NCBI RefSeq assembly: GCF_014356525.2
Contig: NC_052505.1
Coordinates: 48,624,906 to 48,688,905, forward strand
Length of the DNA stretch: 64,000 nucleotides
Direction: 5' to 3'
From: Nilaparvata lugens
Taxonomy: Eukaryota > Arthropoda > Insecta > Hemiptera > Delphacidae
Shown here piece after piece: positions 45,204 through 55,476 of the stretch. Made by a program: the position numbers and the translations under genes. Each line of letters opens with the position of its first letter. The stretch's first letter is position 1. The notes under the pieces were generated by a model. It searched no databases, had not been told where the DNA came from, and worked only from the letters and a program-made list of their open reading frames with translations.

Positions 45204-45863
45204 TTGAAGTTGCATTCTCCTTCCTGCAGTCTGCCTGCATCAACCCCTTGCCGGTGTGCAGTACTGGATAAAACAGACTCTGCCAAGTACCTTGGGATTA
45301 TTATTGATTCACATCTTAGATGGAACTGTCAAATTGATGATAAATGTAAAAAGCTAAAATATTTAATATATAGATTTCACAGAATTAGTTTGATTAATGA
45401 TAAAAGTATTTCAAAGTTGCTTTATACTGCTTACGTTCAATCCATCTTGCAGTATGGTTTACTGGCGTGGGGTGGTGCGGCGGGTTGTCACATAGGTAGG
45501 TTGTTTGTGGTGCAAAAGCATATTATGAGAGCAGCGTTGGGTAAGCCCAGACTCTACCCAAGCTCAGAGTTATTTAGAGAATTTGATGTTCTGACTCTAA
45601 GACAGCTATATATTAAAAGTCTAATTCAGTATGCAGATAAAAATAAAATTCAACATGATATCCGTGAAACCCCGTACAACCTAAGAAATTTGACAGTGGT
45701 CCAAAACAGAGTTGACCTAAATGTTTGTCGATATCAATTCAGTTACAGAGTTAATAGATTAATAAATGTTGTGCCTAGTAGAATTATTAAAATAAGCTGT
45801 AAGAAACATAACTCTAAGGAAGTGGATAATTGGATAAAAACAAATGATCTTATTGTATGGTGA
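45204..45863 (+). pseudogene. LINE ORF2 C-terminal domain
   Basis: Continues ORF2: AKYLGIIIDSHLRWNCQI, YVQSILQYGLLAWGGAAG, LRQLYIKSLIQYADKNK, VDNWIKTNDLIVW, then stop. This is the thumb and C-terminal region typical of CR1/Jockey RTs. About 40 codons between this piece and the RT piece lie in shifted frames. The stop at 45,861-45,863 is likely the natural ORF2 end. Confidence 0.8.
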
Positions 45864-46069
45864 TCTGAGTTTGTCAGGTACCTATTTCTTGTCTACCGAT
45901 TTTTTAAGAGTTGTGGAGGATTTCCGTTGTGTTTCTGTATTGAACTCACTTAATTTTCAAAACTCAATATTTCATTTTGTAGTTTGTGCATTTCTGTCTG
46001 TCTGAAGTGTTCTCATAACTATGTCTTATTCTATTTGTAGGAATACTTAATAATGTAGAAAAATATAAG

Positions 46070-46070
<1 letters not shown>

Positions 46071-46103
<33 letters not shown>
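46071..46103. repeat. (TA)n microsatellite at LINE 3' end
   Basis: About 15 TA units directly after 'aaaatataagtaa'; probably the simple-repeat tail of the LINE. Confidence 0.85.
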
Positions 46104-46106
<3 letters not shown>

Positions 46107-48515
46107 GATGAATCTTTCAAATAGATCTCATGAGAAGAGAGAAAATTGTGATTACCTCTAAAACGAAAGAATTTGCTAAAGGAATAGTTAGCGACCGAGC
46201 GATAAAGCTTACTTATCAGTAACTGTATATTAGATAAGAGTACCGTTCTGTACCGAATATTTTCTAGAAAAATTATTCAATAAAATTATAATTATTTTGC
46301 AAATAAAGCACAAATTATGTACGAATTGCTCATTGAATTTGAGGTTACATTTTGTTTACTATCGATCAGATGTTTTTAAAACAGTTTGAACGCAGCTGAC
46401 TGATTCAAAGTATTGTCAATGTCATGCTGGCTTCACGCAAGATGTAATACCATTTCTAAAAATTATAAAACTATCAATAAAGGACCAAGAATTTCAAATA
46501 AAAAATAAAATGTATGTATTATCGTTGAAATTATTTATTATTTAAGAAATTATATTATATGTCAGGTCTTATTGTAACTAAATAGGTCATAGCATGAAAT
46601 TATATTATTGATAAAACGGCAGAAATTAATTATAACAGTCTCAAACCTAATAAAAATTGTATAAGAATATTAATTTATTAATGATTTAATTCAACTGAAC
46701 CACATGGTAATTAAATCTCTTTGGCAAGCCTAAGCCAATCATAGTGCATAGAAATAGCACCAAAAAGGTGATCGTTTGAAAGCAACACATGTTAATCTAC
46801 TATCAGACAACAAACCTGCCTTATCATATACGCTAGCACATGTATATTGTATGAGAGTAACTATGTCTAGAAGATTAAGCAATTTTAAGAATTACATAAA
46901 TCAAATTATTATTGTAATTAAAGGAATTATATTCTACTGCCTGCCACTGACGTCACGTCTACGTCACAAGCGTTCTACCAATGGCAAATTTTCATGCAAA
47001 TTATTACATCGAGATTCTCAGAAGAAAGGTCTAGCCAAGAAGCTTAGAGAAAGGACAGCACTTCCCTTTTGAAATCCTCACCGTTCAGATCTCTTTTTAT
47101 AGTTACCAAGACCTATTTGTGAAAATTTCTTGTTCGATTTTTAAATGTTCTATTTGTGAGCCGATATTTTAGGCCAATCTATTTGTTATTTGTAAATTTC
47201 TGTTTTCATCAATCGATAAATTAGAAGTTTAAAGTAAATTATCCCTTAATTAATTCGGTGAAGGAGATATTTAAATTAAAATTCCACACGTGCTGAAACC
47301 GAAGCCTGGATTGCTGCCGATCAAACGATTTTTGATCTAAAGAAGAAAACCACGACCGCCAAGGAAATTCACGTGAGTTATAAGTTTTAAAAGGGGCCCC
47401 AATCTACGCTTCGAAAAATATTTCAGTGCAGAAACATAAATTTTTTCTTCGTTAAATTATTGGCCACGCCGACAAGCGCTTTAGCATTTAAGAGCCTAGA
47501 ATTTATCCATATAGAATTTCTAAGAATTTGTAGTTGATTAGCTATCCTCCGCTGCCAGAACCACGACCCCGAGCATTTTAAAAATATTTTATAATTCATT
47601 TTTTCACTATTTTTTCAAAACTGTTAAATCTTATCAATTGTAAAATTCTGTCGAATCACGCATGGTATCATGCAAGCACCAGAGAATTTTTAACTATTCT
47701 GTTAATGCTAAATTATTATCAACCTGTAAATCAAATTATTAATCTGCACTGTATGATCATATATTTTATTATAATATATTCCAGTTTTGTTAATTCGCTT
47801 TCTGAGTTCGATTATTTCTTAAGCCTGTCAATTATTGTGTCTGATACGTTCTATATCATCAAGAACCGATCGAATACGATCATTGGAATAATTGAATTAA
47901 GCTGGATATTGGAACAGGTCTAAGTGGATGTAGTGAGTGGGGTCAGATCGAGATATTTATTCTTTGTCCTTACCTGCTCATATATCAGCTTTTATCTGTT
48001 ACCAACCTCGACTTAGGAGCGAATACATCAATTGTACGGCAGATGCAGCCAGAGATCATATAAATTCCTACAATAGAGCTTAAAACCCGACAAGACTCTG
48101 TTCTCGAAGTATATTCTGAACGATATTTGGTCCAAATACCGTATTTTAATCCTTCAGAACTTATTAGAGACGCAGTCCCGTAAATTATCTACATAGGGAT
48201 TTTTGCTCGACCTGTATGATTTTGTATGCTCATTCTTCACAGGTAATAATTTTAAGGTATCCGTATTCAGTGTTTAGCGATCGCTACACTGCTTATAAAA
48301 ATTTCATCACTATACAATTTGTCATTAGAAGAATCCAGGGTGAGCGAGCGTTTAGGCCTCCCGCGATTCCGACAATTGTATTGAATCTTGTAGTGAATCA
48401 ATCAGTCTGGTGTACACTCAGCGTCCACACACGCAATTGCAAAATTTATAGCCGCTACACCATTGACTCAGTACAAGATTCACCCTACATATGTGAAGCC
48501 TTCAAATACCGCTTT
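46104..48515. other. Long stretch without recognised gene
   Basis: It begins tgtgatgaatc directly after the TA tract. A 98-codon frame (46,776-47,072) has no motif. A 'tttttatagttaccaag' box and 'tccacacgtgctgaaaccga' near 47,290 could be parts of an old LTR, but no second copy was found. Confidence 0.35.
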
Positions 48516-48517
48516 AC

Positions 48518-48574
48518 AATATATATATATATATAATATATATATATATAATATATATATATATATATAATATA
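48518..48574. repeat. (TA)n with AATA interruptions
   Basis: Blocks of TA separated by 'taatat', the same pattern as at 52,048-52,110 and 59,478-59,518. Confidence 0.9.
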
Positions 48575-48599
48575 AGTGAATATATAAATGTTGAAATAT

Positions 48600-49085
48600 A
48601 TTTCACATAAGAAAAATAATCAAAATAGTTTATGCATTGTTTTTGCTTAGAATAGTTCGCCTTCTTGCTGCTTTGTTGTGATCAGAATTTATATAGACTC
48701 CTTCCTGCGCTCAGGTTTTTACCTTTGCAGGGAGATATTTCTTCATAGACTAATGTAATATTTCTGTTTCTGTGAATGTATTTTTTGAGGAAATAAATTT
48801 GATTTTGATTTTGAAATAAATTTGATTTTTGATTTTTTGAATGGACAATTATTCAAATTAGTCGTTTATTATTGTGATAATTTCATAATTATACTATTGA
48901 GAACTGATTATCAAGGAATTTTCTTCTCATTTTCTTATTATAATTGTTTCATTTGTGCATCATGTGAATAAAGATCTATTTGATTTGATTATGTGTTATT
49001 ATATTGTTGATATCGATATGTGAACTGACGTTGTTGTAATATTTTGCCAATGTTCAACAATAAAATTATTTTGAATTTTGATTCA
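48600..49085 (+). repeat. Cluster of LINE-type 3' tails
   Basis: 'ctccttcctgcgctcaggtt' and 'tttgcagggag' near 48,700-48,735 form a short hairpin of the type seen in Jockey/CR1 3' UTRs. They are followed by 'ggaaataaatttgattttga' (48,789-48,808) and a partly repeated 'tttgatttttgattttttga'. Two similar AATAAA + T-rich tails follow at about 48,968-48,988 and 49,058-49,080. No RT sequence precedes them, so these are severely 5'-truncated LINE ends. Confidence 0.5.
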
Positions 49086-49089
49086 CCTT

Positions 49090-49540
49090 AATGTGTGATT
49101 GAAATTACTTAATTAATCGGTTTTGCTATTTTGTACTTCAATTTTTTTGTTTACATAAAACTGAAATAAATGTGAGATTCTTGTATGCATAGCTTTTTTG
49201 TGAGTTCTCAACCAATTTTGTTCTATAGATGTTTGAATGAGATGTCAAGTCTAAAATGTTGAAAAATCAACCACGGACAAAAGTAGGCAAATAAAAGAAC
49301 CAATTTTTGATCGTTTTATATTTATAGGTATATATGATTCTACAATGCGAAGTTTTGCATCTCAAAGTCATCAATTGATGAGCCTCCTTGATAATCACTG
49401 TCACATTTCTATCTTTTCAAGAAAGAAGTATTATTTAATATTATTTAGTACTCAACTGAACAGTATTATCTCTAATTGTGAACGTCTGTACGGAAGATAT
49501 GTAGCGAAAGGAAGGACGTACAATCTCGAAATTTGAAATA
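49090..49540. other. Non-coding stretch, nothing seen
   Basis: No recognised feature apart from the (AAT)n at its right end, which belongs to the SINE. Confidence 0.4.
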
Positions 49541-49542
49541 GT

Positions 49543-49797
49543 CTATGTAATAATAATAATAATATCGAGGGTGATGCCCACATAAGCTCTTAGGCTTGAG
49601 CGTGGGTAATGATGAAAGGGATGATGATGAGAGATGACGACCAGGCTACTTTTTTGGTAGTCGACACCGACGAATTATTGTCTCCTCCGAAAGATTGTGC
49701 TGTGGTCGAAGACTTTTGCCCCGGTCGAGATTCGAGCTCTGGTTCTCTTGATTGTCAGACCCGTGCGTAATCACTTACTCCAACGAGCCACCCAAGT
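49543..49797 (-). mobile_element. tRNA-derived SINE
   Basis: On the minus strand the head begins 'gggtggctcgttggagtaag', with an A-box-like TGGCTCGTTGG at 49,790-49,780. A B-box-like 'agagctcgaatctcgac' follows at 49,740-49,724, i.e. at tRNA spacing of about 45 bp. A tRNA-unrelated body follows ('gcccacgctcaagcct' region), ending in an (ATT)n tail at 49,543-49,562. These are the hallmarks of an RNA polymerase III-transcribed SINE mobilised by LINE machinery. It is about 255 bp. Confidence 0.72.
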
Positions 49798-49859
49798 TCT
49801 CTATTCAAATATATTATATATATTGAGGAAAAAGCCTATTAAGATTTGTAACCTTGATG

Positions 49860-50045
49860 GAAAGTTATAACAAAATAAAACTTCTCTAAAGATCCACATT
49901 CACGATAGAGCCAACAGAGCCAAATCCACAGAACATATCCTCCAAATTGACTGAGAATCAGCTGTTGATGAGAATCAGCCAATTGAGGATATGTTCTATG
50001 GATTTGGCTCCGTTGGCTCTGTCGTGAATGGGGGTCTTGAGAGAC
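49860..50045. mobile_element. Foldback element, ~70-bp arms
   Basis: 'gatagagccaacagagccaa' and 'atccacagaacatatcctcc' on the left pair with 'gaggatatgttctatggatt' and 'tggctccgttggctctgtcg' on the right. The short inner palindrome is 'gaatcagctg' / 'gagaatcagcc'. The arms extend outward to 'aagatccacattcac' and 'gtgaatgggggtctt'. A MITE-like hairpin without coding capacity. Confidence 0.85.
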
Positions 50046-50319
50046 TTTCAGTGCTAACAATCTGAACAACTTCATTGTTGTTATCTAGGTCACAGCTCAT
50101 ATTTTAAATATGCATTTTTCAGTCGATTCCCTCGACTATGGTTGTGGTTAGAGTAGCGGTTTGTGGTCTTTGCTGTCGCGAGGCGATCTTCATGAATAAA
50201 AAATTGGGAGAGGGCTGGAAATGATCTTAATTCAATTGAGGCATCCTTGATGAGTCTAATGTGATATAGGTTTAAAACGGTTTCTGAGTACAGTGAAATA
50301 CAGAGCGCCCAAAAAGAAG

Positions 50320-50450
50320 TCAAAATTTGATCTCAATTTCTAATCTATTGACATTTATGTTGGCATCCGGTGGTTCAATGAAGACTTGTGATGGATCGCC
50401 GTTGATGTCATCCCCTTCAAGTATCTCTAAAGCTTCCCGAAGTGTGACAC
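50320..50450 (-). pseudogene. piggyBac-type transposase N-terminal exon
   Basis: On the minus strand the acceptor 'tttttttcatag' precedes base 50,450. The exon reads VTLREALEILEGDDINGDPS, then QVFIEPPDANINVN, with stop at 50,322-50,320. An ALxxLE...I-PPDA acidic block is typical of the N-termini of piggyBac transposases and PGBD-derived proteins, upstream of the catalytic domain. Joining it to the ATG mini-exon at 50,898-50,882 by the visible donor gives a different frame, so either another exon lies between or the gene is decayed. Confidence 0.45.
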
Positions 50451-50881
50451 CTATGAAAAAAATGAAACGTAAAATCTATAATATATGTAAAGATTATGAC
50501 ATACATTGTATGAGTAGGCCTACGATAAGGATTGTAAAAGAAGAAAAATATATATATTTATAAATTCTATACAATAAATTAAACATCACTCTACTATTCC
50601 GTTCTGAAGAGCAAAAAGGGATAGGGATAATTTGCTGATAAAAACTACAGTTATCAGTAATTCCATTGTCTGGAATAAATTTTTTTTTCAAAAGTGGATT
50701 GACATGAAGAGCGCCCAGCGTAACATATATGTTTCGCTGGTGTTCTTCCATTTATAATATTTGTAAATGAATGAATCATTCAATAATACTCCTACTATGC
50801 ATTTTTATAATCTTTTGAAGATTATATAACTGCATACTTTGAATAAAAACGTGACAGGGAATTAATAAATGTGATACTTAC

Positions 50882-50898
50882 TCAAAACGGATATCCAT
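50882..50898 (-). other. Candidate first mini-exon of the piggyBac-like gene
   Basis: On the minus strand 'gaaaATGGATATCCG' (A at -3) is followed 17 nt after the ATG's first base by a perfect donor, GTAAGT (50,881-50,876). Position between the TTAA end and the N-terminal exon supports it; the frame with exon 2 does not match directly. Confidence 0.3.
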
Positions 50899-51119
50899 TT
50901 TCAATCTCGAAAATCTTTTTCAACTTCCAGCAGCTGTAGAATGATGATGCAATGTAATTATGGGAAATAACTTGCAGACAGTCAACACTCGACTGAGGCA
51001 AACACGATTGTTTGCTGAACACTCGGTTGGAAGGAATGTGGAAGGGGTAATTGCAGTCTATTAATAGCTAAGACGAGTGTGACATATATGTCACAGTGGG
51101 CGTTCTAGGGTTTAAGGAA

Positions 51120-52044
51120 GTAGGATGTTCCTAGGCGCATGTATACAGTAGTGAATTTGCATGAACCAATCAAATTGTAGTAATCAATGGGCGGCAATAG
51201 AGAGCCGATTCAAATGTATTTATAAATATTTCTATAAATGATAAGATTTTATAAAAATTTACTATTCAGTTTATGTATTGGATATGGCCTGAGGAAATAT
51301 AAAATATCATACATATGATATAGGTAATGGTTTAGTAGATTGGCATGGACTATTTGAACCTTTAAATGGCATAGTAGCGAATTATTTAAATTTATGTGAA
51401 TTAGTAAGTTGGAAATGGAAATTGTGGAATAAAAGTAGAACCTGCACACTTGCCTGCCAGACACCACTAGGGAATGACACTAAAATTTGTAGTGCACAAG
51501 ACTCTTTATTACATTGTACTTTTTAAAGACATGAAGTTTAAATTCATTTATTAATTTTTTCATAAGACTTAGTGATGCTGCATTAAAGCGAAAGTCATTA
51601 AATATTTATTTAATCCCTTGGAGAAGACGACTTCGGCCACCAAAAATCCAGGACTACCAGGAAATTCGGATCACCGCCAACAGCTTATAAAAATTCAGCA
51701 CATGAGTGATAGATAGTCGGAATATATAAAGTTCGGGCGCCCTCAGTGCTTCGAGTGAAACAAATACAAAAGCTAGCTTGTCGGAAAGGTTATAAATATT
51801 AAAAATTAATATAAAACTTGCGCAAGTCTTAAGAAGGTATAAGAAACATTTTATTAGATAAGAATAAGTCAATTTACATATCCAAAGGTAAACAAATTAG
51901 AGGGATATTAAATTTCAGTCTTGTAATACAAACGCTCACTCAATCATTGATTCTATTTAATAATTTGTAATGATAAAATGTAGCTCTTGTTCACCGGATA
52001 AATTGATTTATCTACTTCCATCAGAGGCCGAACCTTATGCCCTA

Positions 52045-52082
<38 letters not shown>

Positions 52083-52330
52083 TATATATATAATATATAT
52101 ATATATATTATTGAGAAATATACTGAAAACTACAGTGATTAATATATTTATAATCTTTGATTTATCAATTTATTATTCTATGATTTTTGGAATAAGATAT
52201 AAAGTGAGATTGCCTAAATCGACAAGCAACAGCAAGTCGATACCTAAGCTGCATACAAATGAATGCATATTATCAATGAATTAAAAAAGCACATGGTAAT
52301 GTTTCGTGCTAAAGAGCTAAAGAATAGTGT
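51120..52330. other. Non-coding stretch with interrupted (TA)n
   Basis: (TA)n with 'taatat' interruptions at 52,048-52,110. The open frame through it is incidental. No gene recognised. Confidence 0.5.
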
Positions 52331-52337
52331 ACCAGTC

Positions 52338-52979
52338 TGGTCTGGCCAGTGAATTTGAATTGTAGCGCCAGAATGCCAGACTGTATTTCTGCCAATAGCA
52401 GGCTTGTGTTTGCGTCGGCACAGACCATCCTGCTTGCTTGGCATTCTGGATGTTTTTTGGGAGTCGTCCTTGTCTTGTCTGTCTTGTCTCGTCAGCCCGT
52501 TCTGTTGCAAGAACAAATTTGTGTTTGTCATGTAATTTCGATTGGAAATTTCTTGTAAATTGTTTTAGTGTAGTGTGTGTGAATTATGAATATAACAGCG
52601 TAAATAGTATTGAATTGAATTAATTTGAATTTATAAAGAATCCAGTTTGAGCTTTGTTCGAAACACAGTGTATGACCTGCAAGTTGAACACAGAATCAAC
52701 GAGAAGGCAACCCATAAGCAATAACCTGTCTTTTCCCAGATTTCGTCCCACCCTGAACCTGACCAAAACACCTGATAAAGGCTTTGAAGGGCAAGTAGTC
52801 AAGATTTGAATGAATTTGGTGAGTTTTTGGCTCTTTCTATTGTTCATTAATGCAGAGTTTAACTGTACAAATAACCTGGCTCAAATTGAAGATTAAGTTT
52901 TGCCCCTTGTTTGTATTTGATTATTTAAATAGTAAATTACAGTCCTCTGGTAGCTCTAGTCTGAGCTTTGTTCAGAACA
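52338..52979 (+). repeat. BEL/Pao 5' LTR
   Basis: 642 bp, TG...CA. Contains 'gaatataacagcg' (TATA-like) and 'cacctgataaaggc' (polyadenylation-like; the 3' LTR has 'cacctaataaaggc'). The downstream 'cctgccgagccggga' (about 52,990-53,004) resembles a degenerate tRNA-Gly primer site, but this is weak. The open frames on both strands of each LTR are not genes. Confidence 0.93.
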
Positions 52980-53541
52980 TTTTATATTCCTGCCGAGCCG
53001 GGATGAATTTAAATTTGTAATTTATTGATTAATTCACACACATTGGATTTAAGCAGTTTCGTATTTGTCCAATGTTGGCATGTTGAGAATGGTCTGATCC
53101 ATGCTCTACTTGAGTTTGTTGTAGCATTGTTCTAAGAGCAAGGTTTGTTGTCAATTTGTATTTGTCTGAAATAGAATTTATTTCAGTTAAAATTATAATT
53201 TCCTAAAACTAGGCTCATTGTGCTCTTTTTCAGGAATTTGTTTGTTTGTTGGAATTTGTATTGTCCATTTTTTATACATGTTAGTGAAGGTTAATCACCA
53301 GCATGATTTTGTTTGTTCAATTCGACAAGTTATCATTTGTTTGTGAGTTGTTGGAAGAACATTATCTAATCATATAGTTTTGTTCTGAGCAATAACTTAT
53401 CTTGTGAATTGATAATCAAAGTTTAACTTTGATTACTTACTAACTCGTGGTTTTTCCTTTCATCTAGTTTTGAACTCATTCTTGTTTTATTGTCTGTTGT
53501 TTGTATTGTCGGGGCTGAATTGTTTTGTGTATGAGTTCAAG

Positions 53542-54660
53542 ATGGAGGAAAAATTACAGAAACAAATCAGGGTGCATCGCACTAAACTGGAACAATTGTA
53601 TGCCAGATTGCAAAGAATTTATGACCTGTCTAAAAATGTCTCTGATCCAAAAGTTGCTGAGCAATTTTCAATCTTGTATCCTCGAGTGTCTCAGACCATT
53701 TCGGATTATGAAAAGACAGAATTAGTGGTTAATGAGTTGGAACTTGAGTTGAATAAAGACCATGTTGTAGCATTCAACGACTCACACCTAGATCTGTTTC
53801 AGTATATTGAAGTAGCGGCTAACACTCTCAAACAGAAAGAGACGACTGTCGCTATTGCTCAATCTTCAGCAGCTACAGCAGCTAGTTCACAGCCGGTCGT
53901 GTCCGAGTCGGGAATGCCTAAAATCGACCTTCCGAAATTTGATGAGAACTAGACTCAATTGTCGGTGTTTTATGAACTATTTAAGGCATTGGTACATGAC
54001 AACAAGAATTTGAACGATCAGCAGAAGGTCCAAAGTCTTGTAAGTAGACTTACTGGACAAGCAGCAAATATTTGTCGTCATTTGCCACCATTGGCTAACA
54101 ATTATCAAATAATTTGGCAGGCATTATTGACCCGCTATAACGATCCACGGGCGCAAGTCGATGCCTATTTCAAACAAATTTTTGAATTTCGTCCAATAAA
54201 ATCAGAATCAAAGGCAGGTTGTATTGCGATTTTCGATGGGTTTTGCAGTTCAATCAATGCATTGAAGAGATTGCAACTCACTGATTTGTCAGACTCGATA
54301 TTCCTCTATCATGGCTTGAGATTGCTGGATCCAAGTTCTCATAGAAATTTTGAATTGGCTGTCCATGACAAGGCTATGCCAACTTATACCGATTATGTCA
54401 AATTCATTGAAAAGCAAATTAAGACTCTTCCTTCTGATGAGAAACAGACTGAATCGTTTAATATGAAGCACAAAAAGGATAATAAATCAAAGGTGTTTGT
54501 GGTTCAATCTGATGATTCATCTAACAATGCATCTAGTAAAAATCCCAATTGTCTGAAGTGCTCAAAACCGGGTCATCGGTTAGTAGATTGTGCAAGTTTC
54601 TTGAAAATGACTCCTTGGGATCGTTATTGTTTGCTTAAAGGAAAGTTTTGTTCAGATAGA
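53542..54660 (+). pseudogene. BEL/Pao gag (capsid and zinc knuckle), one in-frame stop
   Basis: ATG at 53,542 opens MEEKLQKQIRVHRTKLEQLY. A helical N-terminus with Ala/Ser linker reaches PKIDLPKFDEN, where TAG at 53,950-53,952 interrupts the frame. The frame continues unchanged with TQLSVFYELFKALVHDNKNL, the capsid-like DUF1759 region (LTGQAANICRHLPPLANNY, WQALLTRYNDPRAQVDAYF), and one CCHC knuckle, CLKCSKPGHRLVDC, near 54,558-54,600. Gag would package element RNA into particles. The stop falls where the family normally has a conserved residue, so it is a mutation rather than a programmed readthrough. Confidence 0.85.
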
Positions 54661-55476
54661 TCCAAACTTCATCATCTTGAAAATCTCACACTGGCTGACG
54701 ACAAATTCTACTTCCCTAGTAGAATAGATGGCATCATTGGTGCAGAGTTAGTTCCTCACTTGCTATGTGGGAGTCCTAGTATAGGTGAATCGCACAAATT
54801 GATGACTGTTAATAGTGTCTTTGGTCACATTCTGATGGGGAGAGCGCCGATTCTCACTTCAACAACGAATGTGTTGAATTGTTTTACAGCCATCTGTAGT
54901 CCATTCGTTAGTAGTCCATTGTTGGATAGTTTTGTGGAACGTTTTTGGGAGTTGGAATCATGCCCTGCACCAAGCTGTCAACTGAAACTGGGAGAGTTGG
55001 AGTGTGAGGTAAATTTTCGGAAGTCTGTACATCGTGTGAATTCTGGTCGTTTTGTTGTTGCCTTGTCATTTGCGGAGCCGCCCAGCAGCTTGGGAGATTC
55101 GTATGCTGTCACCAAATGCAGACTGCTGACTTTGGAGAGACGACTGGAGCTTGACAGCAATACTTGTATTTCATATCATGAAATATTGATCGATTACCTA
55201 TGTCAGGGTCACATGTCGTTTGTAGCAGATCAGACAGACTGAGGTGGTTACTACATACCACATCACGCCATCGTGAAAGCAAGCAGCACTACCACGCCCA
55301 TCCGAATTGTATTTGATGCTGGTTCAAGAACATCATCTGGTTTGTCATTGAACCGGGTTCTTCATGATGGTCCCAAATTGCAGACTGACATTTTTGTTTT
55401 GTTAGTTAATTTTCGTTTGTTCCCAATCGCACTAACAGAACTGCCAACATTAAACAAATGTACTGACAGATATTAG
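54661..55476 (+). pseudogene. BEL/Pao pol: protease remnant and first part of RT
   Basis: The same frame as gag continues. Soon after the zinc knuckle the protein jumps to DGIIGAELVPHLLCGSPSIG and VNSVFGHILMGRAP, the C-terminal side of the protease, and I see no DSGS-type active site, so the protease core is deleted. The linker to RT follows, then an in-frame TGA at 55,240-55,242, then the RT start: GGYYIPHHAIVKASSTTTPI, VFDAGSRTSSGLSLN. The frame ends at 55,476. In the alternate frame the RT motif A region (KQMY...QILVEDS) has Asn where the catalytic Asp should be and a TGA one codon after MY. Confidence 0.8.

Larger units (their letters stand above)
40650..46103 (+). mobile_element. Non-LTR retrotransposon (CR1/Jockey group), plus strand
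   Basis: A 5' UTR-like segment is followed by ORF1 (40,876-41,828), a spacer (41,829-42,927), ORF2 (42,928-45,863) and a 3' UTR ending at a (TA)n tract, 46,071-46,103. Order and domains are those of a full-length LINE. Three frame breaks and a damaged RT active site show it is dead, though it is less eroded than the 15.6-19.8-kb element. The 5' boundary is approximate; no target duplication was recognised. Confidence 0.85.
50320..51115 (-). mobile_element. piggyBac-like element, 5' end with spliced N-terminal exons
   Basis: The minus-strand start is at TTAA (51,115-51,112) followed by ACCCTAGAACGCCCACTG and then the 16-bp perfect palindrome GTGACATATATGTCAC (51,094-51,079). TTAA target and CCCTAGA-like termini are established for piggyBac elements. 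Downstream are a mini-exon with ATG (50,898) and a second exon encoding a piggyBac-type acidic N-terminus (see separate entries). The catalytic DDD part is missing within the window; the foldback at 49.9-50.0 kb lies where the element should continue. Confidence 0.5.

Noticed and set aside
49724..49790. Possible tRNA gene
   Set aside because: A and B boxes are present but the arms do not form a full cloverleaf and a long non-tRNA body with an (ATT)n tail follows, so it is a SINE.
52349..52623. Open frames in both LTRs of the BEL/Pao element (repeated at 58,217-58,619)
   Set aside because: Identical in the two LTRs because the LTRs are copies; they are non-coding regulatory repeats.
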